DNA of 22,435 nt from an uncultured Faecalibacterium sp. (GCA_934526125.1 CAKSZU010000030.1:1-22435), one strand, 5' to 3'; counted from the first letter of the stretch, positions 14,207 through 22,226 are shown. Program-made: numbers and translations. Notes: a model not told the origin generated them from the sequence alone.

Positions 14207-15127
14207 TTGAATATCACGGAACTTCGGTATCTGGTGGCCATCATGGAGTGCGGCTCGGTCAGCGCGGCGGCAAAGCAGCTGTATGCGGCCCAGCCCAATG
14301 TCAGCAAGGCCCTGAAGAATCTGGAAGAAGAGTATCACATCCGCATTTTTGAGCGTTCCTCCACCGGAATGATCCCCACGGAGCAGGGGCGGCATTTCAT
14401 TGAGCAGGCCGAGCGGGTGCTGCGGGAGGTGTCGCGGCTGGACCAGAGCGTCCAGGAAGAGCAGGCGCGCTGTGCCGAGCTGCGGGTCATCATCCCCCAC
14501 GCCACCTATGCCTCCTATGCGGCGGTGGATTATCTGGAACAGGCCGCTTCGCTGGAGCGTCTCCATGTTCACATCCGGGAGGGCGGCTCCATGGAAGCGC
14601 TGGATTTTGTGCTGCGGCGGGGCTATCATCTGGCGCTGCTGCGGTACGCCATTGAGGACGACGAACACTACACCCACTACTGCACCCGGCGGGGGCTGAA
14701 AATGGAACCGGTGATGGATTTCGAGTACGCCCTGCTCACCAACCGGGATGGCCCGCTGGCAAAGCATGAGGTCCGGGACCTGGCCCAGCTGGACAAATAT
14801 CTGGAGATCCTCCACGACGATTTCCAGCTGCCCGGCGAGGACGGCGGCGACGGGGTGCGCTGGCATGTCAACCCGGAGCGCCGCATCCATGTGTACGAGC
14901 GGTGCAGCCAGTTTTCCATCCTCCAGCGGCTGCCCACGGCCTACATGTGGGCGTCCCCCATGCCCGGCAAGGCGCTGGAACAGTATCATCTGGTGCTGAA
15001 GCACTGCCCCGCCCAGCGGCAACGGATGCGGGATGTGCTGGTCTACCCCGACAAGGGCAGCCTGCGGACCGAGGAGCAGACGTTTGTGGACCTGCTCCAT
15101 AAGCAGGCCGAGCAGACCATGAAGTGA
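14207..15127 (+). CDS. LysR-family transcriptional regulator
   Basis: With a TTG start at 14207 this is a 306-residue protein. It begins directly with the LysR winged helix-turn-helix (NITELRYLVAIMECGSVSAAAKQLYAAQPNVSKALKNLEEE), then a linker helix and an effector-binding domain of LysR_substrate type. GGAAGGAG lies 8 nt before this TTG. The upstream in-frame ATG at 14168 has no ribosome binding site and would sit at the transcript 5' end. LysR proteins commonly repress themselves and control the divergent gene, here the histidine phosphatase; the downstream cstA is a second possible target. The effector is unknown. Confidence 0.9.
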   Translation: MNITELRYLVAIMECGSVSAAAKQLYAAQPNVSKALKNLEEEYHIRIFERSSTGMIPTEQGRHFIEQAERVLREVSRLDQSVQEEQARCAELRVIIPHATYASYAAVDYLEQAASLERLHVHIREGGSMEALDFVLRRGYHLALLRYAIEDDEHYTHYCTRRGLKMEPVMDFEYALLTNRDGPLAKHEVRDLAQLDKYLEILHDDFQLPGEDGGDGVRWHVNPERRIHVYERCSQFSILQRLPTAYMWASPMPGKALEQYHLVLKHCPAQRQRMRDVLVYPDKGSLRTEEQTFVDLLHKQAEQTMK

Positions 15128-15132
15128 GGACC

Positions 15133-15175
15133 GACAGCCTTCTTCCGTCCGGCGGGACGGAGGGAGGCTGTCTTT
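15133..15175 (+). terminator. Terminator of the LysR gene
   Basis: An 18-bp stem with two G-T wobbles (15133-15150 with 15155-15172), loop GGCG, followed by TTTCTT. Confidence 0.8.
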
Positions 15176-15401
15176 CTTGACTTCAAAAAGATCGTCTGCT
15201 CGCCCAAAAATGAGAAATCGGACAGAATGCACAAAAATGACGTGAAAAATTTGTCAAACTGCACTTCAGGGAAGCGAAAGAGACCGGAAAACGATTTCGG
15301 GAAGATAAAATCAATGATGCTTCGCTGAAAATAAAACACCGAAATCCCGACAGGAATCAGGGCTATATGTTTTTTGATATGCAGGCTATTCCGGAAGGAT
15401 A
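15176..15401. other. AT-richer intergenic region upstream of cstA, no gene seen
   Basis: About 225 bp between the LysR terminator and the cstA promoter. It is clearly more A+T-rich than its surroundings and has no convincing coding frame on either strand. GATTTCGG (near 15293) and CCGAAATC (near 15340) form an 8-bp inverted repeat spaced by about 40 nt. It may hold regulator sites for cstA. Confidence 0.5.
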
Positions 15402-15431
15402 TTACCCGGTTTATGAAAAATGTGTTAACAT
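15402..15431 (+). promoter_or_regulatory. Promoter of cstA
   Basis: -10 TAACAT (15426-15431) with an extended TGT just before it; a weak -35 TTACCC (15402-15407) at 18 nt. Confidence 0.5.
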
Positions 15432-15448
15432 GAAACCAAGGATTGGCC

Positions 15449-15474
15449 GTGGGCGGAAGAATGGGTCCGCCCGC
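15449..15474 (+). promoter_or_regulatory. Hairpin in the cstA leader
   Basis: GTGGGCGGA (15449-15457) pairs with TCCGCCCGC (15466-15474), one G-T pair, 8-nt loop. It ends 6 nt before the AAAGGAGG ribosome binding site and has no T-run. It could stabilise the transcript or modulate translation. Confidence 0.45.
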
Positions 15475-15496
15475 GAGCAAAAAGGAGGTTTCTGGT

Positions 15497-16999
15497 ATGA
15501 TTAGTTTCTTACTCTGTCTCGCGATCCTGATCATCGGCTATTTTGTTTATGGCAAGATCGTTGACAACACGTTCGGACCGGACGACCGTGAAACTCCTGC
15601 TGTCCGCATCAACGACGGCGTTGACTACGTTGTGATGCCTCAGTGGAAGCTGTTCCTCGTTCAGTTGCTGAACATTGCCGGCTTGGGACCCATCTTCGGT
15701 GCCCTGCAGGGCGCTCTGTGGGGTCCTGTGGTGTTCCTGTGGATCACCTTCGGTACTATCTTTGCCGGCGGCGTACATGATTACTTCTCCGGCATGATGA
15801 GCGAGCGCAATGATGGCGCATCCATCGCCGAGGTCACCGGCAAGTACCTCGGACCCGTGATGCAGAACATCATGCGTGTGTTCTCTGTCGTGCTGCTGAT
15901 CATGGTCGGTACCGTGTTCGCAGTCGGCCCTGCAGGCCTGATCGTGACGCTGTGCAAGAACAACGGCGTGTCCGGCCCTCTGGCCACCACCCTGTTCTGG
16001 CTGATCATCATCCTGGTCTACTACTTCATCGCAACCTTTATCTCCATCGATGCCATTATCGGTAAGATCTACCCCGTCTTCGGTATCTGCCTGATCATCA
16101 TGGCTGTGGGCGTTATCTTTGGTATCTTCACCAACCCCGCTTACACCATCCCCGAGATCTGGGCAAACTTCAGCAATATGCACCCCTCTAACACTCCGAT
16201 CTGGAGCTTCATGTTCATCACCGTTGCCTGTGGTGCTATCTCCGGCTTCCACTCCACCCAGTCGCCTCTGATGGCCCGCTGCATGAAGAGTGAGAAGCAG
16301 GGTCACTTCGTATTCTACGGTGCAATGGTCAGCGAGGGCATCATCGCTCTGATCTGGGCTGCTGCCGGCTGCGCACTGTACACCATTACCGACGGCAAGA
16401 TGGTCGGTCTGGCCGAGGCTCTGGCTGCCGGTCAGTCTGCCGCTATCTACGACGTCTGCCTCAAGACCATGGGTAAGGTTGGCGTGGCACTGGCTATGAT
16501 CGGTGTCGTTATCTGCCCCATCACCTCCGGTGATACCGCCTTCCGTTCCGCTCGTCTGACCCTGTCCGACTGGCTCAAGATCGATCAGGACAGCTACGCA
16601 AACCGCCTGAAGCTCTGCATCCCCGTGCTGGGCGTTGGTGCCTTCCTTGGCATCGGCAACGCACTGGGCTTCATCAACTACACTGTCATCTGGCGTTACT
16701 TCAGCTGGACCAACCAGACGCTGGCTATGATCGTCCTGTGGGCTGCTTCCATGTACCTGTTCAAGGAGAAGAAGAACTTCTGGATCACCGCCGTGCCTGC
16801 TACCTTCATGAGCGCTGTGTCCTGCACCTACTTCGTGCTGGCTCCCGAGTGCCTGGGCAAGATGATCAACACCTATGCGGACGGCAAGCTGGTGGCTTAC
16901 AACACCGCCGTTGCTTACCCCATCGGCATCGTCTTTGCCATCGCAATGCTGGCTCTGTTCCTCCATGCTACCAAGAAGCATACCGCTTCCAAGGCATAA
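15497..16999 (+). CDS. cstA: CstA family carbon-starvation/pyruvate or peptide transporter, short form
   Basis: This 500-residue polytopic membrane protein with about 13-14 helices is a CstA. Typical segments are GLGPIFGALQGALWGPVVFLW, GGVHDYFSGMMSERNDG and AISGFHSTQSPLMARC. Enterobacterial CstA/BtsT proteins (about 700 aa) take up pyruvate or peptides; this is the ~500-residue form common in Clostridia. The ATG at 15497 (MISFLLCLAILIIGY) has AAAGGAGG 8 nt upstream and is preferred over an upstream in-frame extension to 15443. Codon use differs from the neighbours: many GCT, GGT, GTT and TCT codons and few G+C-only runs, typical of a highly expressed gene rather than of transfer. It has its own promoter and terminator. 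Confidence 0.93.
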   Translation: MISFLLCLAILIIGYFVYGKIVDNTFGPDDRETPAVRINDGVDYVVMPQWKLFLVQLLNIAGLGPIFGALQGALWGPVVFLWITFGTIFAGGVHDYFSGMMSERNDGASIAEVTGKYLGPVMQNIMRVFSVVLLIMVGTVFAVGPAGLIVTLCKNNGVSGPLATTLFWLIIILVYYFIATFISIDAIIGKIYPVFGICLIIMAVGVIFGIFTNPAYTIPEIWANFSNMHPSNTPIWSFMFITVACGAISGFHSTQSPLMARCMKSEKQGHFVFYGAMVSEGIIALIWAAAGCALYTITDGKMVGLAEALAAGQSAAIYDVCLKTMGKVGVALAMIGVVICPITSGDTAFRSARLTLSDWLKIDQDSYANRLKLCIPVLGVGAFLGIGNALGFINYTVIWRYFSWTNQTLAMIVLWAASMYLFKEKKNFWITAVPATFMSAVSCTYFVLAPECLGKMINTYADGKLVAYNTAVAYPIGIVFAIAMLALFLHATKKHTASKA

Positions 17000-17033
17000 G
17001 GAACTGACGGCTCCATATTTCCGTAAGTAACCT

Positions 17034-17077
17034 GCGCCCGCCGCTGCCTGACCGTACAGCGGCGGGCGCTGTTTTTT
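17034..17077 (+). terminator. Terminator of cstA
   Basis: A perfect 13-bp stem GCGCCCGCCGCTG / CAGCGGCGGGCGC (17034-17046 with 17057-17069), followed by TGTTTTTT. Confidence 0.9.
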
Positions 17078-17156
17078 AAAAAATCAGGGCTTGCAATTGC
17101 CCCCGTCCCGTGGGAAAATAGGGGCGTAGAATTTAAAGCAAAGAAGGGAACTACCC

Positions 17157-18173
17157 ATGATTTTCAAACCCGCACAGCTGGGCATGGCAAAGCTTGACCC
17201 GCAGGAGCTGGAGGCAGACAAAAAAGCCTGCCGGAAGATCGGCCCCTGCGGCGTGGGCAAAAAGGCGCTGTACCTGAACAGCTTTTACATCGACCGCCGC
17301 TATTATCTGCCTTACAGCAGCATCACCCGGGTGTTCAAGCGGGTGGCTATGAGCTCCGGCGGCTTTTCCGGCAAGGGCGTGTTTGCCTCCATGGCGTATC
17401 TTGTGGTGGAGTACGACGGCGGCAAGCAGAAGCAGTGCAACTTCAAGGACGAGCGGGACGTGGACGCCCTGCTGGAGCTTCTGGCAAAGGAGCAGCCGCA
17501 GCTGAAACTGCTCAGCGCCGCCGGAGAGCAGGCCCTGCAGAAAAAAGAGGAAGAGAAGGCCGCCCGCAAGCTGCCGGAACTGTCTGAGGACGCAAAGCAC
17601 AGCATGACCGTCTTGCGCAGGGCCAAGGAGTATCTGGAGGAAAAGCCTGCACTCTCTGAAGAACTCAGCACCGCCGAGCGCCGGAAGCGGGCACAGCTCA
17701 AGAGCAAGCCGGTCTACCGGTATGTTGCACTGGCCATTTTTGTCATGGGCATCGTGGCGGCGGCCTATGGTCTGTACGCCATCGTGAACCATGTGGGCAG
17801 CTACGGCATCTACTTTGCCCTGTTCGGCTTTGCAGCCATCTTCCTGTTCTCCAGCTACAACATGCTGCCCACCGCCCGCAACAACAACAGCTCCATCATG
17901 AAGCGCGCGGACCGTGCGGAAGCCGCCATGGCCGAGTATGTGAAGCATTACCCCAACGGCGCATTCCCGGTGCCGTCCATCTACGCACACCCCATCGTCC
18001 TGAAGCGGATGATGGATGCCGTGGAGGAAGGAAAGGCTGTTACCGTGCCCGAGGCACTGGCGGCCGTCAAAGCCCGCCTGCAGTCCCTGAACGCCGATGT
18101 TCAGGTGGAGCAGGAGGAGTATGACGAGGTGGTGGCCATCAAGGCCATGTTCCTGAACCACGACTACCAGTAA
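17157..18173 (+). CDS. Two-helix membrane protein of unknown function
   Basis: I do not recognise this 338-residue protein. Residues about 35-110 look like a small beta domain, possibly PH-like (YLNSFYIDRRYYLPYSSITRVFKR, then VVEYDGGKQKQCNFKDERD). A charged, probably helical linker follows (KKEEEKAARKLPELSEDAKHS, then TAERRKRAQLKSK). Two adjacent transmembrane helices follow at about 187-232 (YVALAIFVMGIVAAAYGLYAIV and YGIYFALFGFAAIFLFSS), and then a soluble C-terminal part with the NNNSSIMKRADRAEAAMAEY helix. Both soluble parts should be cytosolic. The ATG at 17157 follows a short purine-rich site (AAGAAGGGAA). It is a single gene with its own terminator, convergent with a MATE gene. Confidence 0.8.
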   Translation: MIFKPAQLGMAKLDPQELEADKKACRKIGPCGVGKKALYLNSFYIDRRYYLPYSSITRVFKRVAMSSGGFSGKGVFASMAYLVVEYDGGKQKQCNFKDERDVDALLELLAKEQPQLKLLSAAGEQALQKKEEEKAARKLPELSEDAKHSMTVLRRAKEYLEEKPALSEELSTAERRKRAQLKSKPVYRYVALAIFVMGIVAAAYGLYAIVNHVGSYGIYFALFGFAAIFLFSSYNMLPTARNNNSSIMKRADRAEAAMAEYVKHYPNGAFPVPSIYAHPIVLKRMMDAVEEGKAVTVPEALAAVKARLQSLNADVQVEQEEYDEVVAIKAMFLNHDYQ

Positions 18174-18188
18174 AAAAACACACAAAAA

Positions 18189-18225
18189 CGGGGCCGCTGC
18201 GTGATGTGCAGCGGCCCCGCTTTTT
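18189..18225. terminator. Bidirectional terminator between unknown gene and MATE gene
   Basis: A perfect 12-bp stem CGGGGCCGCTGC / GCAGCGGCCCCG (18189-18200 with 18208-18219), flanked by AAAAA on the left and CTTTTT on the right, so it serves both convergent genes. Confidence 0.9.
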
Positions 18226-18238
18226 GCTTCTTACAGTT

Positions 18239-19606
18239 TTACAGGGAGGTGAGCAGCGGTTCGCGGAAGATCCGCATGGCCTGCCGGTAGCAGCGGACGA
18301 AGTAGACGATCTCGGCAAAGGCCGTGAGGGTCCAGGAGCAGGGGTACAGCAGGTAGAGCGAGGGGATGGTGTGGAAGTGGGCAAAGATGGTGTAGACCCA
18401 GATCACCCGGAACACACAGGACCCCAGGATCACGATGACGGTGGGGACGATGGTTTTGCCCAGCCCGCGGGAGGCGGCGATGGTGCAGTCCATGAAGGCG
18501 GAGATGCAGTAGGTCAGACCCATGACCCCCACGCGCTTCATCCCGGCATCGATGACGGCCGGTTCGGTGGTGAACAGGGCCAGGAACTGCCGCCCGAAGA
18601 GGAACAGGCTGCCGCCCAGCAGCAGACCGGCCCCGAAGGAGTAGGCCAGCGAGATGAAGTAGCTCTTCCGGACCCGGTCCGGCTTGCCTGCGCCGTAGTT
18701 CTGGCTCATGAAGCTGGCGCAGGCCATGTAGAAGGCCGCCATGCAGTCGTAAATGAGGTTGTCGGCGTTGGCAGCGGCGCTGTTGCCCTTGACCATGAGG
18801 GAGTCGAAGGAGTTGACACCGGCCTGGATGAAGAGGTTGGCAATGGCGAAGATGGCGTTCTGGAATCCGGCCGGGAGACCGAGGGCCAGAATGCTCCGGG
18901 TGGTGGCACCGTCCAGCCGGACCTCTCGGAAATGCAGGGCGTAGCAGTCCTGCACCCGGGTCAGGGCATGAAGGATCAGCCCGGCCGACACGCACTGCGA
19001 GATGGCACTGGCCAGCGCCACACCGGCCACATCCAGCCGGCAGACGATGACGAAGAAGAGGTTGAGCAGGATGTTCAGCACACCGGCAATGGTGAGGAAA
19101 TACAGGGGCTTGCGGGTGTCCCCGATGGCGCTGAAGATGGCGTTGCCGAAGTTGTAGAGCGCCAGCGCAGGCATGCCCAGAAAATAGACCCGCAGATAGA
19201 GGATGGCACCGGGCAGCAGGTCCTCCTTGGTGTTCAGCAGCCGCAGCAGGGCCGGGGAGCCCAGGATGCCCACGAGCAGCAGCACCGCACCGGCGATGAG
19301 GCTGACGAGGAAGGCTGAGTGAACGGTGCGGCGGACGTCATCGGCGTGCCGCGCGCCGTAAAAGCGGGCCACCAGCACATTGATGCCGTTGCTCAGGCCG
19401 ATCAGGAAGCCAGTGAACAGGGTGACGAAGATGCTGGTGGAGCCCACCGCGCCCAGCGCTGTGGAACCGGCAAACCGGCCAACCACTGCCACGTCCGACA
19501 GGTTGAACAGCACCTGCAGCAGGTTGGACAGCGCCAGCGGCAGGCTGAACAGAAGGATCTGCTTTGCCAGCGGCCCTTCGGTCAGGTTTTTTGCATTTGA
19601 TTTCAT
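18239..19606 (-). CDS. MATE family efflux transporter
   Basis: This 455-residue, 12-helix MATE antiporter belongs to a different branch from the jet-operon one. It starts EGPLAKQILLFSLPLALSNLLQVLFNLSDVAVVGRFAGSTALGAVGST, the common MATE signature of Clostridia. The second half begins near residue 225 (RSILALGLPAGFQNAIFAIANLFIQAGVNSF). It probably exports drugs or metabolites in exchange for Na+ or H+; the substrate is unknown. The ATG at 19606 (MKSNAKNLTEGP) is favoured because the family starts there and purine-rich AAGGAAAA precedes it; the longer reading to 19648 adds a non-homologous polar stretch. Promoter at 19663-19690. Confidence 0.92.
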   Translation of the reverse strand: MKSNAKNLTEGPLAKQILLFSLPLALSNLLQVLFNLSDVAVVGRFAGSTALGAVGSTSIFVTLFTGFLIGLSNGINVLVARFYGARHADDVRRTVHSAFLVSLIAGAVLLLVGILGSPALLRLLNTKEDLLPGAILYLRVYFLGMPALALYNFGNAIFSAIGDTRKPLYFLTIAGVLNILLNLFFVIVCRLDVAGVALASAISQCVSAGLILHALTRVQDCYALHFREVRLDGATTRSILALGLPAGFQNAIFAIANLFIQAGVNSFDSLMVKGNSAAANADNLIYDCMAAFYMACASFMSQNYGAGKPDRVRKSYFISLAYSFGAGLLLGGSLFLFGRQFLALFTTEPAVIDAGMKRVGVMGLTYCISAFMDCTIAASRGLGKTIVPTVIVILGSCVFRVIWVYTIFAHFHTIPSLYLLYPCSWTLTAFAEIVYFVRCYRQAMRIFREPLLTSL

Positions 19607-19662
19607 GTTCCGATTTTCCTTTTCCTTTCCAGTGGTGCCCGCGCACACCGAGGCACATGCCT

Positions 19663-19690
19663 ATTATAAGGCAGTCCGGCGGTTTTGCAA
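19663..19690 (-). promoter_or_regulatory. Promoter of the MATE gene
   Basis: On the minus strand: -35 TTGCAA (19685-19690), 16-nt spacer, -10 TATAAT (19663-19668). Confidence 0.7.
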
Positions 19691-19721
19691 GCGGGAAAAC
19701 AGAAAAGTCGAAGAATACCAT

Positions 19722-19750
19722 TTGCATTTTTGCGCTGTCTGTGCTATACT
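19722..19750 (+). promoter_or_regulatory. Promoter of tRNA-Arg
   Basis: -35 TTGCAT (19722-19727), 17-nt spacer, -10 TATACT (19745-19750) preceded by TGC (extended -10), 28 bp before the tRNA. Confidence 0.75.
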
Positions 19751-19777
19751 ATCTTACACTGGTTCACCAGTAAACGT

Positions 19778-19854
19778 GCGATCGTAGCTCAGCTGGATAG
19801 AGCGTTCGGCTCCGACCCGGAAGGCCAGAGGTTCGAATCCTCCCGGTCGCACCA
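19778..19854 (+). tRNA. tRNA-Arg (anticodon CCG)
   Basis: A 77-nt cloverleaf. The acceptor stem GCGATCG / CGGTCGC has one T-G pair, then discriminator A and encoded CCA. The D stem is GCTC/GAGC, the anticodon stem TTCGG/CCGGA with loop CTCCGAC and anticodon CCG at 19812-19814, and the T loop TTCGAAT. The outermost T-stem pair (A-C) is mismatched. It reads the CGG codon, frequent in this high-GC window. It is a single-gene unit with its own promoter and terminator. Confidence 0.95.
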
Positions 19855-19858
19855 GAAC

Positions 19859-19906
19859 AAAAGATCCGGACCCTTCTCTTCGGAGAGGGGTCCGGATCTT
19901 TTTTGC
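19859..19906 (+). terminator. Terminator of tRNA-Arg
   Basis: A 20-bp stem (19859-19878 with 19883-19902, one G-T pair) closed by a stable TTCG tetraloop, ending in a T6 run. Confidence 0.95.
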
Positions 19907-19939
19907 GTTCTGGGGATCGTCAAAAAGGAGAAGCGCGGT

Positions 19940-20372
19940 ATGAGGATCGGAGATCAGAAGGGAATGACCCCCAGAAGGGCAGAAGCTCTACCTGCAGTAC
20001 GGGATCACCGGTGTGCGGGGACAGGTGGAGGCAGGCCTCCCGGCGGTGCGGGACTACGGCCTGCCGGCCCTGGAAAACGGCCTTGCGCAGGGATACGATC
20101 TGAACCGCTCCGGCTGCGGGGCCCTGCTGGCCATCCTGGCCAACAGCACCGATACCAATATCATTGCCCGTTCCAGCCGCGAACGTCAGCAGGCACTGGT
20201 GCAGGAGCTGAAAGCCCTGCTGACCCGGACGCCCTACCCGGACGAAGCGGCCCTTGCGGCGCTGGATGACAGCTTCCGCGCCGAGCGGCTCTCGCCCGGC
20301 GGCAGTGCCGATCTGCTGGCACTGACCTATCTGCTCTACTTCTTCAAAACGGAGGACAACGGCCATGTCTGA
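19940..20372 (+). pseudogene. citG: Truncated, frameshifted citG (triphosphoribosyl-dephospho-CoA synthase)
   Basis: Intact CitG (about 290 aa) makes the precursor of the citrate lyase prosthetic group. Only its C-terminal part is here: QKLYLQYGITGVRGQVEAGLPAV, then DTNIIARSS and LSPGGSADLLALTYLL, all typical of the family end. A good site AAAAAGGAG and an ATG at 19940 precede it, but after eleven codons (to CCC at 19970-19972) an extra A at 19973 shifts the frame. Removing it restores MTPEGQKLYLQYG, which matches the family. Thus about 150 N-terminal residues are deleted and one base is inserted. Without frameshifting only a GTG-initiated 119-residue piece (20013-20372) could be made. It ends overlapping citC by 8 nt. 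Confidence 0.8.
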
Positions 20373-21408
20373 ATATACCATTTCTCAGGTCTACCCCGGA
20401 GACAAAACCACCCTTGCCCAGATCGACGCCCTGCTTCAGCAGGAGGGGATCCGCCGGGACGGCAATCTGGACTATACCTGCGCCATGTTCGATGAAAACT
20501 ATCAGGTCATCGGCACCGGCAGCTGCTTCGGCAACACCCTGCGGTGCTTTGCTGTCAGCGGTGACCATCAGGGCGAGGGCCTGCTGAACCAGATCATCAC
20601 CCACCTCATCGAGGTCCAGTGCGCCCGGGGCAATCTGCGCCTGTTCCTGTATACCAAGGCGAAGAGTGCCAAATTCTTCGGGGACCTCGGGTTCTACGAG
20701 ATCGCCCGGGTGGAGGATACGCTGGTCTTTATGGAGAACCGCCGGGACGGCTTCGGGAGCTATCTGCGGGAGCTGGAAAAGACAAAGACCGGGGGCAGAA
20801 GCGCCGCGCTCGTCATGAACGCGAACCCTTTCACCCTCGGTCATCAGTACCTGGTGGAGACGGCGGCGGCCGCCTGTGATACCCTGCATCTCTTTGTGGT
20901 CAGTGAGGACGCCAGCCTGGTCCCCTTTGCTGTGCGCAAAAAGCTGGTGGCAGAGGGCGTGAAGCACCTGCCCAACGTGATCCTCCACGACAGCGGCCCC
21001 TATATCATTTCCAATGCCACCTTCCCCAGCTACTTCCTCAAGGATGAGGCGGCGGTCATCGACGGCCACGCCCGGCTGGATCTGGCGGTCTTTACCCGGA
21101 TCGCAAAAGCCCTGAACATCACCGCCCGCTATGTGGGCGAGGAGCCCACCAGTCAGGTGACGGGGCTGTACAACCAGATCATGTGTGAGCAGCTGCCCAA
21201 AGCCGGCATCGACTGCATCGTGGTGCCCCGCAAGGAGGCCAACGGCAGAGCTATCAGCGCTTCTACCGTCCGCCAGTGCCTGCAGACCGGGGACTGGGAT
21301 ACCCTGGAAACGCTCCTGCCCCGGACGACGCTGGATTATTTCCGCAGCCAGGAAGCAGCGCCGGTGCTGGAACGCATCCGCAAGGCGGGGAATGTGGTGC
21401 ATTATTAA
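20365..21408 (+). CDS. citC: [Citrate (pro-3S)-lyase] ligase
   Basis: This 347-residue cytosolic enzyme acetylates the thiol of the citrate lyase prosthetic group, using acetate and ATP, to activate the lyase. It has the expected two parts: an N-terminal GNAT-like domain (about 1-130, with FAVSGDHQGEGLLNQIITHLIE) and a C-terminal nucleotidyltransferase domain. That domain contains NPFTLGH (154-160, the HxGH-type motif) and ISASTVR (297-303, the ISxSxxR motif). Both motifs look functional. The ATG at 20365 overlaps the citG remnant by 8 nt, the usual cit operon coupling. The citrate lyase subunits citD, citE and citF are not in the window, and no promoter is seen between the tRNA terminator and this gene. 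Confidence 0.9.
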   Translation: MSEYTISQVYPGDKTTLAQIDALLQQEGIRRDGNLDYTCAMFDENYQVIGTGSCFGNTLRCFAVSGDHQGEGLLNQIITHLIEVQCARGNLRLFLYTKAKSAKFFGDLGFYEIARVEDTLVFMENRRDGFGSYLRELEKTKTGGRSAALVMNANPFTLGHQYLVETAAAACDTLHLFVVSEDASLVPFAVRKKLVAEGVKHLPNVILHDSGPYIISNATFPSYFLKDEAAVIDGHARLDLAVFTRIAKALNITARYVGEEPTSQVTGLYNQIMCEQLPKAGIDCIVVPRKEANGRAISASTVRQCLQTGDWDTLETLLPRTTLDYFRSQEAAPVLERIRKAGNVVHY

Positions 21409-21414
21409 AAGAAA

Positions 21415-22191
21415 TCAGCCCTTGCGGTTCCGCTGCCAGATGAGGTAAAGGCCGTCCGTGATCAGATTTTCCCGGTAGAGGATGTCTGTGCGGCAGGCGT
21501 CCCGGATCGTCCGGGGAAGATTGCCGGTCGCGTAGAAGCGGATCTCCGGGCTGAGTTCGGCCCGGAACCGGTCGGCCAGACCGTCCAGCAGCCCGGCCGT
21601 GCCCAGCACAAAGCCGTTCTGCAGGCAGGCGGCGGTGTTCCGCCCCAAAATCGAAGAGGAAGCCGGGGCCGAAAGATCGATCTGGGGAAGCTGGGCGGTC
21701 TTCTGCACCAGCGCGGACAGGGAGAGCTGGGGCCCGGGCAGGATCACGCCGCCCACCAGCTCCTGCCGGTCGTTGACGGCCATGATCGAGATCGCGGTAT
21801 CGGCAGAGATCACGGCCAGCGGCCCGGTGCCCTCTGCCAGTGCGGCCACAGCGCCGCAGAGCAGCTCGGCACCCAGCTGGGCCGGGTTGTCCAGCCGCAG
21901 CCGGATCCCGCTTTTCAGGCCGGGCCCTACCGTCAGGATGCGGGCAGAACAGAGCATCCGCAGCGCTGCCAGCACCCGGCCGGTCAGAGCGGGCACTACA
22001 CTGCCCAGGATGCCGCCCGCGATCCGCTCCGGTGCCACATGGTACAGGGAGAGCAGGTTCAGCAGGTTCATGGCGTATTCGTCCACAGTGGCCGCAGGAC
22101 TGGAGTGCAGCCGCCCGCTGAACTGTAAGGTGTCGTGTTCGTACCCGGCAATGGTGATATGCGTGTTGCCGATGTTGACCGTCAGGATCAT
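21415..22191 (-). CDS. coaX: Type III pantothenate kinase-like protein (CoaX) with altered active site
   Basis: CoaX phosphorylates pantothenate in the first step of coenzyme A synthesis. The 258-residue length and overall sequence match the family: NIGNTHITIAGY at the start, GPGLKSGI (89-96), VGGVILPGPQLSLSALVQKTAQLP (147-169) and ILGRNTAACLQNGF (181-194). Several usual active-site residues differ. DxGNT has Asn6 instead of Asp, GADR reads GAEL (107-110), and DxGTATT reads SADTAIS (129-135). It may be a divergent but working kinase or a paralogue with another role. The ATG at 22191 gives the usual family start; the longer frame to 22419 runs through a palindromic repeat and is not coding. 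Confidence 0.82.
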   Translation of the reverse strand: MILTVNIGNTHITIAGYEHDTLQFSGRLHSSPAATVDEYAMNLLNLLSLYHVAPERIAGGILGSVVPALTGRVLAALRMLCSARILTVGPGLKSGIRLRLDNPAQLGAELLCGAVAALAEGTGPLAVISADTAISIMAVNDRQELVGGVILPGPQLSLSALVQKTAQLPQIDLSAPASSSILGRNTAACLQNGFVLGTAGLLDGLADRFRAELSPEIRFYATGNLPRTIRDACRTDILYRENLITDGLYLIWQRNRKG

Positions 22192-22226
22192 GGTCAGGGT
22201 CCCCCTTGCCTTTATAATGTATTTAT

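Noticed and set aside
15043..15534. A 163-codon minus-strand frame spanning the cstA upstream region
   Set aside because: It overlaps the ends of two real genes and a terminator, has no good start site, and its middle part is simply AT-rich open sequence.
15509..16981. A 490-codon minus-strand frame opposite cstA
   Set aside because: The Asp/His/Gly/Gln-rich composition is that of an antisense shadow; CstA on the plus strand is unmistakable.
19685..20269. A 194-codon plus-strand frame running through the tRNA and citG remnant
   Set aside because: It reads through the tRNA gene and its terminator; only the short ATG-initiated part from 19940 relates to the citG remnant.
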